Part shown: positions 7,665-15,404 of the stretch, piece after piece
How the letters are laid out: each line of letters opens with the position of its first letter
Numbering within the stretch: the stretch's first letter is position 1
Source of the DNA: Competibacteraceae bacterium UBA2792
GTDB lineage: Bacteria > Pseudomonadota > Gammaproteobacteria > Competibacterales > Competibacteraceae
Assembly (NCBI GenBank): GCA_002352125.1
Contig: DEHU01000071.1
Span: forward strand, 1-16,434
Direction: 5' to 3'
Length of the DNA stretch: 16,434 bases
The notes under the pieces: model-generated
What the model was told of the DNA's origin: nothing
Seen by the model: only the letters and a program-made list of their open reading frames with translations
Database searches by the model: none
Program-made: the position numbers and the translations under genes

Positions 7665-8546
7665 GACGGGCGTGGCGCTGGAAACCAGCGGCACGTCCGC
7701 GCCGAAACCCTCGCGAATATAGTCGGCCAAACACTCCGCCACCGCCGAAACCGAGCTGCCCCGATGCAGCGTGATGCTGGCCGGCGGCAATGGAGGAAAG
7801 CCTTCCTCGATACCGAGAGGCCGCACGCCGGCCGGCAAGATGCTGCGGCACAGTACGGTTACCGCTAAGCCAGCCGTCACCGCCGCCAGAATACCGGTGA
7901 TGCTAGCGCTGGTGTAAGCGATGCGGTACGGCCGCCCCAGGCTGCTCAGGCCGGCCAGCGCCCAGTCGCGAAATGGACAGCCGCACTGAAACAACGCCAG
8001 TGGCAGCGGTTCGCCCTCGTGGGCCAAATGACGTTCGGCGGTGGCCCACACCGTCGCTTCGCGGCGCACCACCTCGCCGGTTTCCGCCCCCGGCGGGCAG
8101 GTGACCAGCGCCAGATCGAGCCGGTCTTCGGCCAGCATCCGCCGCAGCGTTACGCTGGGCTCGCAGTTCACTTCCACTTGCACGCGCGGGAAGGCGCGGG
8201 CAAACCGCACCAGAATTTCGGGCAAGAAGCGCCCGACGTAGTCATCCGGCGTGCCGATCCGCACCAGCCCGGATAAATCGGGACGAGTCAGGGCCGCGAC
8301 CGCTTCGTCGTGTAGCTTCAACAGCCGGCGCGCGTAACCGAGCAGGGCTTCCCCGTCGGGCGAGAGCTGGACGCCGCGGCCATCGCGCTGAAACAAGGTC
8401 CGGTCCAACGTTTCTTCCAGCCGCCTTACTTGCATGGATACCGCCGATTGCGTGCGATGCACCTGTTTGGCGGCCTGGGTGAAACCGCCGGCATCGACGA
8501 TAGTGACGAACGTGCGCAGCAAATCCGGATCGAGTTGGACGGACAT
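7650..8546 (-). CDS. LysR-family transcriptional regulator (LrhA-like)
   Basis: This is a DNA-binding regulator of 298 residues, the normal LysR length. The N-terminal winged helix-turn-helix spans about residues 7-66, with LRTFVTIVDAGGFTQAAKQVH (here shortened to GGFTQAAKQVHRTQSAVSMQ) as the classic LysR signature. The rest is the two-lobed effector-binding domain (about 90-290), including LVRIGTPDDYVGRFLPEIL and a CGCPFRDW segment. These features resemble the LrhA/HexA subgroup; this subgroup call is an inference. The start is ATG 8546 with a weak GAGAG upstream. A DUF1127 gene is divergent across a 116-base AT-rich gap, so it is the most likely direct target. The 3' end overlaps the convergent acrR-like gene by 15 bases, which could allow antisense interference. 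Confidence 0.92.
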   Translation of the reverse strand: MSVQLDPDLLRTFVTIVDAGGFTQAAKQVHRTQSAVSMQVRRLEETLDRTLFQRDGRGVQLSPDGEALLGYARRLLKLHDEAVAALTRPDLSGLVRIGTPDDYVGRFLPEILVRFARAFPRVQVEVNCEPSVTLRRMLAEDRLDLALVTCPPGAETGEVVRREATVWATAERHLAHEGEPLPLALFQCGCPFRDWALAGLSSLGRPYRIAYTSASITGILAAVTAGLAVTVLCRSILPAGVRPLGIEEGFPPLPPASITLHRGSSVSAVAECLADYIREGFGADVPLVSSATPVLAAA

Positions 8547-8662
8547 GACAAGGCTCTCAATTCATCAAGAATATAAATCAATCATATCAAACTTATTCGT
8601 TAGATGAATCGGTTTTTCGTCGGCATACTGCCTGCGGATCGAAATCAGCGAGGATTGAAATC
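8547..8662. promoter_or_regulatory. Divergent control region of the LysR and DUF1127 genes
   Basis: This AT-rich gap separates two divergent genes. ATTCATC (8560-8566) and GATGAAT (8603-8609) form a perfect 7-base inverted repeat 36 bases apart, a plausible pair of regulator half-sites. Both contain T/A ends as in LysR targets. -10-like AT motifs occur between them, but I could not assign a convincing -35/-10 pair to either gene. Confidence 0.4.
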
Positions 8663-8881
8663 ATGTTCCGCGATGCCACCTTATGCCTGGAAAACCCCTC
8701 CGAAAGCCCTCCTAGTATTCGGGTTCGCCTCCGTGTCGCGTTGGCCCGGTTGTGGGAATGGTACGAAGTGTATTGCCAGCGCCGTGCCCTGCTGAGCCTC
8801 GACGATGCGATGCTGAAAGATATCGGCATCAGTCGCGCCGATGCGCTCCGGGAAGGCAGCAAGCCGTTCTGGCGCCCGTGA
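8663..8881 (+). CDS. DUF1127 (YjiS-like) small protein
   Basis: This is a 72-residue basic protein. The C-terminal half, residues 40-71, is a full DUF1127 domain: RRALLSLDDAMLKDIGISRA followed by DALREGSKPFW. The N-terminal half is an unconserved linker with a Trp/Tyr-rich helix (LARLWEWYEVYCQ). The start is ATG 8663 with GAGGA at 8650-8654, a good ribosome site. Some alphaproteobacterial DUF1127 proteins bind RNA and affect stress or phosphate responses (CcaF1 in Rhodobacter, small DUF1127 proteins in Agrobacterium); whether this one does so is unknown. Its divergent LysR neighbour is the likely regulator. It converges on the APC permease gene, with 80 bases between the two stops. Confidence 0.9.
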   Translation: MFRDATLCLENPSESPPSIRVRLRVALARLWEWYEVYCQRRALLSLDDAMLKDIGISRADALREGSKPFWRP

Positions 8882-8961
8882 CCGGCGGCTTTGCCGGGTG
8901 GTTGCATTTTTCCCGGTCCCAGGGACGGCGCGCGCGACATGCCACCGCCCGGGGAAGATCG

Positions 8962-10926
8962 CTATATCTTGATCGGAATCACGATCATTTGGATTTCTCG
9001 CAAGTGCAGGCGGCGCTGCATGGCGATGGCAGTGTGGTTGTGCAGCCACGAAATCAACCAGCTTTCGTTGTCGAAAATCAATTTGCTGCCTAGGCACACG
9101 GCGTTGGGATAATCCGATACGACATCGACCACCAGCTTTTCCAGCGTCGCTTCCACGTCGGTTCCGTAAGCGGCGCGGGACGTGGCGGCCAAGCCCTGGC
9201 TGTGGCAATAGTTGACGTAATAACGCAGCGAATTTTCGATCTGGTATTGCAACGAACGCAGCGCACCCTTGCCGCCGTAACTTTCCGCGTCCACTTCGCC
9301 GACGCTCACGAAGACGAAATTTTTGAAATGGCCGGTGAACACTTCGTTGAGCCACTTGAATGCGTACATGCCCAAACCGCGGTTCTTGCCGATCAGAAAG
9401 ATGGCGGTCGGCTGCTCTGGAACCAGCGGCGGTTCGGGAAAATCTTCGCCCCAATGCGGCCGGGGCGCGTACAGCGCGTCGATCTTGCGCAACTGTTGGC
9501 GAACCCGCTCGTAGTGGCTTTTGACCAGGGCGCAAACCGCGATCAGTAGACCGGTGATCAAGATCGTCAGCCAGCCGCCTTCGGTGAATTTTTCCACCAC
9601 CGTCACCACCAGGATACCGCCGGTAACCGCAAACCCGAGCAGCGATAGCAGCAACCGCGATTTCCAGTTGTCCTCGTCGTAGCGGCTGACCCACCAGTGT
9701 TTGCACAGCCCCATCAGCGACAAAGAAAAAGTGATGAACACGTTGATGCTGTACAACACCACCAGCACCGACACGTCGCCGTTGGTCCACAGCAAAATGC
9801 CGAGCGCGCCCAGCCCCATCAGCACGATGCCGTTTTGGGTAACCAGCCGGCCGGACAGATTGCGGAACTGGCGCGGTACCCAGGAATCCACCGCCATGTT
9901 CGCCAGCACCGTCGGTCCACCGAGAAAACCGGTGTTGGCGGCGACGAACAACAACCCCGCTTCCAGCAGCAGCACCACCGCCAGCAAACCGTGGCTGATG
10001 ATCGGGTCGAATTGCCAACTGTCGATGATGGCGCCGAAGGTGACGGCGTTCAGCGTCTGGTGAGGGACGTGCTGTGCGTTCCAGAGCAAGTACAGCAGGA
10101 TGACGCCGCCGGCGGTGAAACTGAGCGAGCCGGCCATATAAAACATCGTGTACCGGCCGGTTTTGACCCGTGGCTCGCTCAGCATGTTTACGTTGTTGGA
10201 GACTGCTTCCAGGCCGGTGTAGGTACCGCCGCCCAGCGAATAGGCCCGCAGGAATAGAGCGGCAGCAAACGCCCAGCCCATATTTCCGGTGAGTTGCCGG
10301 GTTTCGCTAATCGTATCCGGGATCAGGTGGGGCAGGCCCTCGGAATGCGCGACCACGCCGTAGAAGATCAGGAAGGCGTGGGTCAGAAAAAAGCCGAGAA
10401 AGACCGGCAGCAGCACCTTGATGGACTCTTTCATCCCGCGCAAGTTGAGCATGATCAAGACGATGATCAGCACGACCTGGCTGCCGAGCTTGTAAGGCTG
10501 CGCGCTGGGCGGCAGCAGGCTGAACAAGGCGTCCACGCCGGCGGCGATGGAAATGGCGATGGTCAGCACGTAGTCCACCAGCAGCGCCGAGCCCGAGATC
10601 AAGCCGGCGCGCGGTCCCAGTAATTGAGTCGCGACCTTGTAGCCGCCGCCGCCGGTCGGGAACAGTTCGATCACCTGGTTGTAGGCCAAGGCGATAACGA
10701 ACACGGTCAGGAAGGTAGCAGCGGCCAGATAGAGGCCGAAGTGGGTATATTGGCCCAAGGCCAGAAACGCTTCCTCCGGGCCGTAGCAGGCGGAGGACAA
10801 GCCGTCGGCGCCCAGCCCGATCCAGGCGAGAAAAGCGACCAAGGCGAGGTTGTGTCGGGTTTCCGGATTCAGCGGGTCGTGCGGCTTGCCGATGACCGCT
10901 TCTTTGAATTTATCGACGAACGGCAT
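8962..10926 (-). CDS. APC-superfamily permease, KimA-like, with C-terminal soluble domain
   Basis: This is a large inner-membrane transporter of 654 residues. About twelve transmembrane helices run from 25 to 470. Helix 1 carries the broken-helix motif GLGADGLSSACYGPEEA, and FPTGGGGYKVA follows helix 2, both typical of APC folds. Residues about 505-654 form a soluble domain starting TAIFLIGKNRGLGMY and ending HLREIQMIVIPIKI. This layout is shared with the potassium importer KimA (YdaO) of Bacillus, which is the nearest named relative I recognise; the substrate here is not proven and could be potassium or an amino acid. The start at ATG 10926 has a weak GAGA upstream. An upstream in-frame codon at 11004 would add 26 residues without membrane character, so I prefer the shorter form. 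It follows the response-regulator gene by 115 bases on the same strand. Confidence 0.85.
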   Translation of the reverse strand: MPFVDKFKEAVIGKPHDPLNPETRHNLALVAFLAWIGLGADGLSSACYGPEEAFLALGQYTHFGLYLAAATFLTVFVIALAYNQVIELFPTGGGGYKVATQLLGPRAGLISGSALLVDYVLTIAISIAAGVDALFSLLPPSAQPYKLGSQVVLIIVLIMLNLRGMKESIKVLLPVFLGFFLTHAFLIFYGVVAHSEGLPHLIPDTISETRQLTGNMGWAFAAALFLRAYSLGGGTYTGLEAVSNNVNMLSEPRVKTGRYTMFYMAGSLSFTAGGVILLYLLWNAQHVPHQTLNAVTFGAIIDSWQFDPIISHGLLAVVLLLEAGLLFVAANTGFLGGPTVLANMAVDSWVPRQFRNLSGRLVTQNGIVLMGLGALGILLWTNGDVSVLVVLYSINVFITFSLSLMGLCKHWWVSRYDEDNWKSRLLLSLLGFAVTGGILVVTVVEKFTEGGWLTILITGLLIAVCALVKSHYERVRQQLRKIDALYAPRPHWGEDFPEPPLVPEQPTAIFLIGKNRGLGMYAFKWLNEVFTGHFKNFVFVSVGEVDAESYGGKGALRSLQYQIENSLRYYVNYCHSQGLAATSRAAYGTDVEATLEKLVVDVVSDYPNAVCLGSKLIFDNESWLISWLHNHTAIAMQRRLHLREIQMIVIPIKI

Positions 10927-11041
10927 GTGGGTTTCTCGTGATTTGTCTTGTGCCGGCCTAACTATACTCCACAATCCGGTGGCCACGCGCCGCGAGAACT
11001 GCACGCCGGCGCGAGCGCCCGCGAGTTTCCAAGGGGGGATG

Positions 11042-11692
11042 CTATGTCCGGAAGCCGTTCCGGACCGCCCAAACCGCCGCCTCGACCCGCGAACCCAGGT
11101 CGAGCTTGCGCAACAGATGCTTGACGTGCACTTTGACTGTGCCTTCGGCGATTTTCAACTCGCGAGCGATCAGTTTGTTGCTGTGGCCGGCGGCGATGCG
11201 CGAGAGAATTTCGCGCTCCCGGTCGGTCAGTTTGACGCTGACCGCCGGTTTGGGTTGACTCTGGTGGCGCAGCGCGTCGGCGAGGATGGCCGCGACCCGC
11301 TCGCTGAGCGCCATCCGGCCCTGCGCCGCCGCTCTCAGGGCGTTCAGCACGTCCTCCGGCTCCATGTCTTTGAGCAGATAGCCGTCGGCGCCGGCCTGTA
11401 GCGCCCCAACCACGTCTTCCTCGCTGTCGGAGACGGTGAGAACGATCACTCGCGCGTCGTGGTCCTCGGCTTTCAGAATCCCGAGCAGTTCCTGGCCGCT
11501 CGTTCCGCGCATGTTCAGATCGAGCAAGATCAGATCCGGTTGCAGTTGGCGAGCCAGCGCCAAGCCTTGTTGACCGTCGCCGGCTTCGCCGACCACCCGC
11601 AGCGAGGCTTCCATGGCGATGAGCTGCAGGATGCCTTTGCGCATCAGCGGGTGATCGTCGATGACCAGAACGGTCTGGATGTCGTCAAGCAT
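11042..11692 (-). CDS. narL: NarL/FixJ-family response regulator
   Basis: This is a 216-residue DNA-binding response regulator. Receiver domain 1-125: acidic pair Asp12-Asp13, phospho-acceptor Asp58 in LILLDLN, Thr86 and Lys108 (YLLKDMEP). LuxR-type helix-turn-helix about 153-216: LTDREREILSRIAAG and the recognition region IAEGTVKVHVKHLLRKL. These closely match E. coli NarL (216 residues). The ATG at 11692 overlaps the stop of the upstream NarX-like kinase by eight bases, so translation is coupled. The frame could extend to 11884, but that part is antisense-like, Cys/Pro-rich and without homology, so it is not used. It is the likely phosphorylation partner of the NarX-like kinase; targets in this window are unknown. 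Confidence 0.92.
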   Translation of the reverse strand: MLDDIQTVLVIDDHPLMRKGILQLIAMEASLRVVGEAGDGQQGLALARQLQPDLILLDLNMRGTSGQELLGILKAEDHDARVIVLTVSDSEEDVVGALQAGADGYLLKDMEPEDVLNALRAAAQGRMALSERVAAILADALRHQSQPKPAVSVKLTDREREILSRIAAGHSNKLIARELKIAEGTVKVHVKHLLRKLDLGSRVEAAVWAVRNGFRT

Positions 11693-13550
11693 AGAGTGCG
11701 TCCCGCTCGGCTTCGGCCCGGGATTTTTGACTGGCGGCGGGCACGAATCGCAGTTGCACCCGCAAACCGCCGGCGGATGGAGATTGCAGGTCCAGAATAC
11801 CGCCCAAACGGTGGGCGCGTTCGCGCATGATGTTGAGGCCAAAGTGGTTTTCGCGCTCGGGATCGGCCGGTAAACCGATGCCATCGTCGCTGATATCGAT
11901 GACGGCCTCGCCGTCGCTGGGGCAGCGCAAGCGAACCGAGATGCGGCTGGCGCGGGCGTGACGCACGGCGTTGTTCAAGGCTTCCCGGACGATTTGCATG
12001 ACGTGAATCTGCTCGTTAGGGTCGAGCGCGCATTGCCAGCCGATGCAGTCCAGATCGACGGGCAGTTGGCCGCGCCGGCCGAATTCTCGAACCATCTCGG
12101 CCAAACTGTCCTCCAGCCGAAGGTGATCCATTTTCAGGCGAAAGGTGCCGATCAGTTCCCGCAACTGGCGATAGGCGTTGTTCAAACCTTCGCGCAGTTC
12201 GGCGACGATGCTCCGTATCCCCGAAACGGATTCCGTTTCGTCCAACAAAATCTGCAAGCGGCCGATTTGAATCTTGAGATAGGACAAGGCTTGCGCCAGC
12301 GAATCGTGCAGCTCGCGGGCGATGGCGTTGCGCTCTTCCAGCAGAGCCAGCCGCCGCCGGTGCTCGACCCGCTCGGCCGCGCGCAGCGCGGCGGCAACGT
12401 GGCGGGCCACCGCTTCCAGCAGCGGTAACTGCCAGGCAGTGACCGATTCAAGACCGGGATTGCGGACCATCAGAACGCCGAATTGCTGCTCCTGATCCTT
12501 GACCGGGATCGAGAACACGTCGTTGCTGCCGTCCAGCGCATGGGTAGTGCCGTCGCCCAGGCAGGCGTCGCAATTTGGGCGGTTGCAGAAGGAAGGCACC
12601 GCCGCCGGGCGCGGTCGAGCCGAAAAAAATTGCGTAGCCTGATGGGTGTCGGGGTGGATCAGGCACAACGTGACCGAGCCCATACCGGTCAGCTTTTCGA
12701 TTTCGGCGATCAGGGCCTGGTAACCGGCTGCGTCGGAGGTTGCCTCGCCGAGGCTTTTGGCGGCGTAGTAAAGCAACTCCAGCGAGCGGTTGCTGATCCG
12801 CAGCGCCTGCGTTTGCCTTTCGACGCGCGCTTCCAGATCGGCGTACATCGCCGACAGATCGGTCGCCATCAGATTGAACGCGCGCCCGAGCACCCCCAGT
12901 TCGTCGTCGCCGACGTGGCTGGCCCGCACCGACAGATCGCCTTGTCCGGCTTTGCGCGCCAAGTCCACCAGATCGCGAAGCGGCGTCACCACGTCGATGT
13001 GTAATTGATACATGGCAACGAAGATCAGTGCCAGGGTCATGAACAGGGCGACCCCTTGCACGAGCCGCAACAGCAGAATCTTCGCTTCGGTATCTTGCTC
13101 CAGCAGTTTGACGAAGGCATCCAGTTTGGCGACGAAATCGTCCACTTGGCGCAAGTAGGTGGCGGATGCGGGATCGGCGGCGGCCGGCAAGATCGATTTT
13201 GAGGTATCCCGCCAAGCCGTCGCGATGCTGTCGAGCGCCTGATGGCGGCGGTCGCTTTGGTCCGAAGCGATGGCGCCGCTCCGCCAAAGGCTGTCCAGCC
13301 GGCGCTCGAATCCGGCGATTTCCCGCTCGATGGTACGGCGATGTCCGGCGGCGTCATCGGCGGGTTGCTGCAAGCGGGTCGCGATGCGGTAGGACTGCAT
13401 CCGCAACGAGCCGGCCAAATTGATCGCGGCGGCGTCGCCCTTGCTGGATTGGGCGATGAACACCGAGCTGATCATGCTGAGCAGCGCCAGCAGCACGATA
13501 CCGCCCATGATCAGGCCGCTGCGAAAAATGATGGAGTCGTTGTTTTCCAC
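11685..13550 (-). CDS. narX: NarX-like nitrate/nitrite sensor histidine kinase
   Basis: This is a membrane sensor kinase of 621 residues (E. coli NarX has 598). TM1 spans about 13-33. The periplasmic sensor begins with the P-box AINLAGSLRMQSYRIA (42-57), which binds nitrate in NarX/NarQ; Arg50 is the expected ligand. TM2 spans about 161-182, followed by HAMP (about 184-237), a GAF-like domain (about 265-395), HisKA_3 with His415 in ARELHDSLAQ, and an ATPase domain with REALNNAVRHA (N box) and DISDDGIGL. A cysteine cluster, Cys322, Cys327 and Cys330, sits in the GAF region. The start is GTG 13550, with GGGGGAG five bases upstream. It follows the QseC-like kinase by 21 bases and overlaps the regulator. 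No nitrate reductase or narK gene lies nearby. The symbol reflects domain match, not proven function. Confidence 0.92.
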   Translation of the reverse strand: MENNDSIIFRSGLIMGGIVLLALLSMISSVFIAQSSKGDAAAINLAGSLRMQSYRIATRLQQPADDAAGHRRTIEREIAGFERRLDSLWRSGAIASDQSDRRHQALDSIATAWRDTSKSILPAAADPASATYLRQVDDFVAKLDAFVKLLEQDTEAKILLLRLVQGVALFMTLALIFVAMYQLHIDVVTPLRDLVDLARKAGQGDLSVRASHVGDDELGVLGRAFNLMATDLSAMYADLEARVERQTQALRISNRSLELLYYAAKSLGEATSDAAGYQALIAEIEKLTGMGSVTLCLIHPDTHQATQFFSARPRPAAVPSFCNRPNCDACLGDGTTHALDGSNDVFSIPVKDQEQQFGVLMVRNPGLESVTAWQLPLLEAVARHVAAALRAAERVEHRRRLALLEERNAIARELHDSLAQALSYLKIQIGRLQILLDETESVSGIRSIVAELREGLNNAYRQLRELIGTFRLKMDHLRLEDSLAEMVREFGRRGQLPVDLDCIGWQCALDPNEQIHVMQIVREALNNAVRHARASRISVRLRCPSDGEAVIDISDDGIGLPADPERENHFGLNIMRERAHRLGGILDLQSPSAGGLRVQLRFVPAASQKSRAEAERDALYA

Positions 13551-13571
13551 AGGCGCTCCCCCGGCCGCGGG

Positions 13572-14870
13572 TTAGACGAGCGGAAAGTGTACCGCAATCC
13601 GTAACCCCGGGCCGTTTTCGGGCTCGCTCAGGCAAACGCGCGCCCGGTGGCGATCGGCGATGCGCTTGACGATCGCCAGCCCCAATCCGCTGCCCGGCGT
13701 TGTTACGGCAGCACCGCGATAGAAGCGGTCGAATACCCGTTCCCGTTCGATTGGCGGGATGCCAGGTCCGGTGTCCCGCACCGCGAGCACCGCTTCGGCT
13801 TCGGTTCGGCTGACGCCGACGTCTACTCGCCCTCCGCCCGGCGTATAGCGCAAAGCGTTGTCCACCAGATTGTCGAGCAAGGTGCGCAACTCGATGGGAT
13901 CGCCGCCGACAGCGACGGGTTCGCCCGGCAATAGCCCCAGATCGAGATTCCGGGCATCGGCGATGGCAGCTTGTTCCGCGACCGCGGCGCGGGCGAGCGC
14001 AAGCAAGTCCACCGGCTCGATCCGGCCGGTGCTTGGGTTGGCGTCCAGCCGCGCCATCGCCAGCAGTTGCTCGACCAGATGGGAGGCGCGCTCCAGGCCC
14101 GCGCCCAGATCGCGGAGCGTTTCGGCGCGAGCATCCGGGCCGGTGGCCTGCCGCGCCAGTTCGGCTTGCAGGCGGACGGCGGTCAGCGGGGTGCGTAGCT
14201 CGTGAGCGGCGTCGGCGACGAACTGCCGCTGGTTGTCGAGCACTTGCGCCAGCCGTGCCAGCAGGTCGTTGAGGGCGTGGACCAGCGGGGTGATTTCCGC
14301 CGGCAGCCGCTCGGCCGGCACCGGCTCCAAAGCGTCGGGACGGCGCCGCTCGATGTCGGCGGCGATCCGGTACAAAGGCCGCAGGCCGGCGCCCACGCCG
14401 AACCAGACCACCAGACCCATGCCGGGCAGCAGCAAGAGGAACGGCGCGAGGTTATGCAGGGCGATATCGGCGCTCATCCGCAAACGTACGCTCAGCGGCT
14501 GCGCGACTTGCACGATCCGATCTCCGGCGTGAAGCGCGAACAGCCGCCAGGATTTCTCCCGCCAGATCAGGTCGGCGAATCCGGCCTGGGTCGCGAAGGG
14601 CAGTTCCCGTTGCGGTTGCGACACGTACAACAAGCCCCGGCTCCGGTCCCAGATTTGCACCAGCAGATCGCCGCCCTCGTCTTCGGCGCCCATCGCTAAG
14701 GCCAGGAGATTTTGGTTGCGTAGCGCCAGCGCGGTTTGTTGCAGATGGTAATCGAACAGGGCGTTGGTTTCGGTGCGGGCTTGCCGATAGGTCGCATAGC
14801 CGGACGCGGCCAACACCAACGACAGCCCGGCCAGCAGCCCGATCAGCAACCGCTGACGAATAGAGTTCAT
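13572..14870 (-). CDS. QseC/PmrB-like sensor histidine kinase (orphan)
   Basis: This is a membrane sensor kinase of 432 residues. TM1 spans about 8-25, a periplasmic domain about 30-138 and TM2 about 139-162; a HAMP-like linker follows to about 212. HisKA has His223 in FVADAAHELRTPLTAVRLQA, and the ATPase domain has Asn338 (LVDNALRYTP), Asp366 (VRDTGPGIP) and Gly box GSGLGLAIVKRI at about 393-404. The form is that of QseC/PmrB/TctE, which normally follow an OmpR-family regulator gene. None is present here; the upstream genes are a 56-residue unknown and a ribbon-helix-helix protein. ATG 14870 has GGAA about eight bases upstream; a longer start at 14891 adds seven residues. It precedes the NarX-like gene by 21 bases and is probably in the same operon. 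Confidence 0.9.
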   Translation of the reverse strand: MNSIRQRLLIGLLAGLSLVLAASGYATYRQARTETNALFDYHLQQTALALRNQNLLALAMGAEDEGGDLLVQIWDRSRGLLYVSQPQRELPFATQAGFADLIWREKSWRLFALHAGDRIVQVAQPLSVRLRMSADIALHNLAPFLLLLPGMGLVVWFGVGAGLRPLYRIAADIERRRPDALEPVPAERLPAEITPLVHALNDLLARLAQVLDNQRQFVADAAHELRTPLTAVRLQAELARQATGPDARAETLRDLGAGLERASHLVEQLLAMARLDANPSTGRIEPVDLLALARAAVAEQAAIADARNLDLGLLPGEPVAVGGDPIELRTLLDNLVDNALRYTPGGGRVDVGVSRTEAEAVLAVRDTGPGIPPIERERVFDRFYRGAAVTTPGSGLGLAIVKRIADRHRARVCLSEPENGPGLRIAVHFPLV

Positions 14871-14884
14871 GCGACGGTTCCGAA

Positions 14885-14931
14885 ACGGCAACCCGCTCCG
14901 ACGGAAAAAAATATGGGTCGGTTGCCGTCGG
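14885..14931. repeat. Overlapping inverted repeats in the leader of the QseC-like kinase gene
   Basis: ACGGCAACC (14885-14893) and GGTTGCCGT (14920-14928) are perfect 9-base inverted arms. CCGACGG (14898-14904) and CCGTCGG (14925-14931) are a second perfect 7-base pair. They share bases 14925-14928, so the two hairpins exclude each other. A run of seven A residues (T on the transcript) lies in the loop. This is seen directly; a switch function is inference. Confidence 0.55.
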
Positions 14932-14958
14932 CGCCGCCTTGGCCCGCCGTCGCCGGTT

Positions 14959-15129
14959 TTATCGGACGGAGATCCGCAGACGGCGAACGGCTGCCAGCCA
15001 TTCGCCGGCTAGCCGCTGCCGTTCTTGGCGGGGCCGGGCTTGTGCGGTTGCGACGAAATAGGCGCGCATGGTTTCGAGAGCGATTCGCGTTTGTTCCCGG
15101 GAATCGGTAGCGGGGGGTGGGTGCATCAT
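14959..15129 (-). CDS. Small hypothetical protein (56 residues)
   Basis: I do not recognise this protein. It reads MMHPPPATDSREQTRIALET, then an Arg/Ala-rich helical part ending RRLRISVR, and it looks soluble and basic. Support for it being real: a strong ribosome site (GAGGTGAG at 15142-15135, about five bases before ATG 15129), clean open frame to a TAA, and position between a small regulator gene and a kinase gene on the same strand. The second ATG at 15126 is also possible. It begins 78 bases after the ribbon-helix-helix gene stop. It is below usual length cut-offs for gene prediction, so it may be missing from standard annotation. No function is proposed. Confidence 0.6.
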   Translation of the reverse strand: MMHPPPATDSREQTRIALETMRAYFVATAQARPRQERQRLAGEWLAAVRRLRISVR

Positions 15130-15186
15130 GGTTGCTCACCTCGCTGGTTGCGTTGAAGAAGTCGATCCGATAGGCCGCGATGACCC

Positions 15187-15201
15187 GCAAACATCGTTTG
15201 C
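15187..15201. repeat. Palindrome between the small regulator and the 56-residue gene
   Basis: GCAAAC (15187-15192) and GTTTGC (15196-15201) are perfect inverted arms with a 3-base centre, just beyond the stop of the ribbon-helix-helix gene. In RNA it is a tight hairpin without a T run, so it is more likely a processing element, 3' end stabiliser or protein site than a terminator. Confidence 0.45.
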
Positions 15202-15207
15202 AGAGCC

Positions 15208-15387
15208 TTAGGGTTCCTTGCCCGAGCGCGCCAGAAAGTCGCGTATGAACCGCCGTACTTCTCTTGAGGCGGTGGTATCCATTGCCTGGCAGGCTTCGAT
15301 GAATGCATCGCGCAAGCTCGCCTCGATCCTGACTACCAGTTTCGCGTCTTCGTCCTTGTCGGATTTCTGTTTTTTCTTTTTGCCCAT
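15208..15387 (-). CDS. Ribbon-helix-helix (Arc/CopG-type) small DNA-binding protein
   Basis: This 59-residue protein has a lysine-rich N-terminus (MGKKKKQKSDKDEDA) followed by a complete ribbon-helix-helix pattern: beta strand KLVVRIE (16-22), helix ASLRDAFIEACQAMD, turn TTAS and helix REVRRFIRDFLARSG. Such proteins act as dimers, binding operators through the beta strand; many repress their own gene, often with toxins or plasmid partition. No toxin-like gene overlaps or follows directly. The next gene is a 56-residue unknown. The start is ATG 15387; the frame is open further upstream but runs through the promoter, so the long form is rejected. A near-consensus promoter overlapped by an inverted repeat lies just upstream, which suggests autoregulation. 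The structural class is fairly clear; the target is unknown. Confidence 0.75.
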   Translation of the reverse strand: MGKKKKQKSDKDEDAKLVVRIEASLRDAFIEACQAMDTTASREVRRFIRDFLARSGKEP

Positions 15388-15404
15388 CGAAAAATCCGAT
15401 TTTG

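Noticed and set aside
8882..8911. Hairpin CCGGC/GCCGG after the DUF1127 gene as a terminator
   Set aside because: The stem has only five pairs and the T run is eight bases away, so it is too weak to call.
11693..11884. N-terminal extension of the NarL-like regulator
   Set aside because: It lies inside the kinase coding region and is Cys/Pro-rich without homology. The receiver domain begins normally at ATG 11692.
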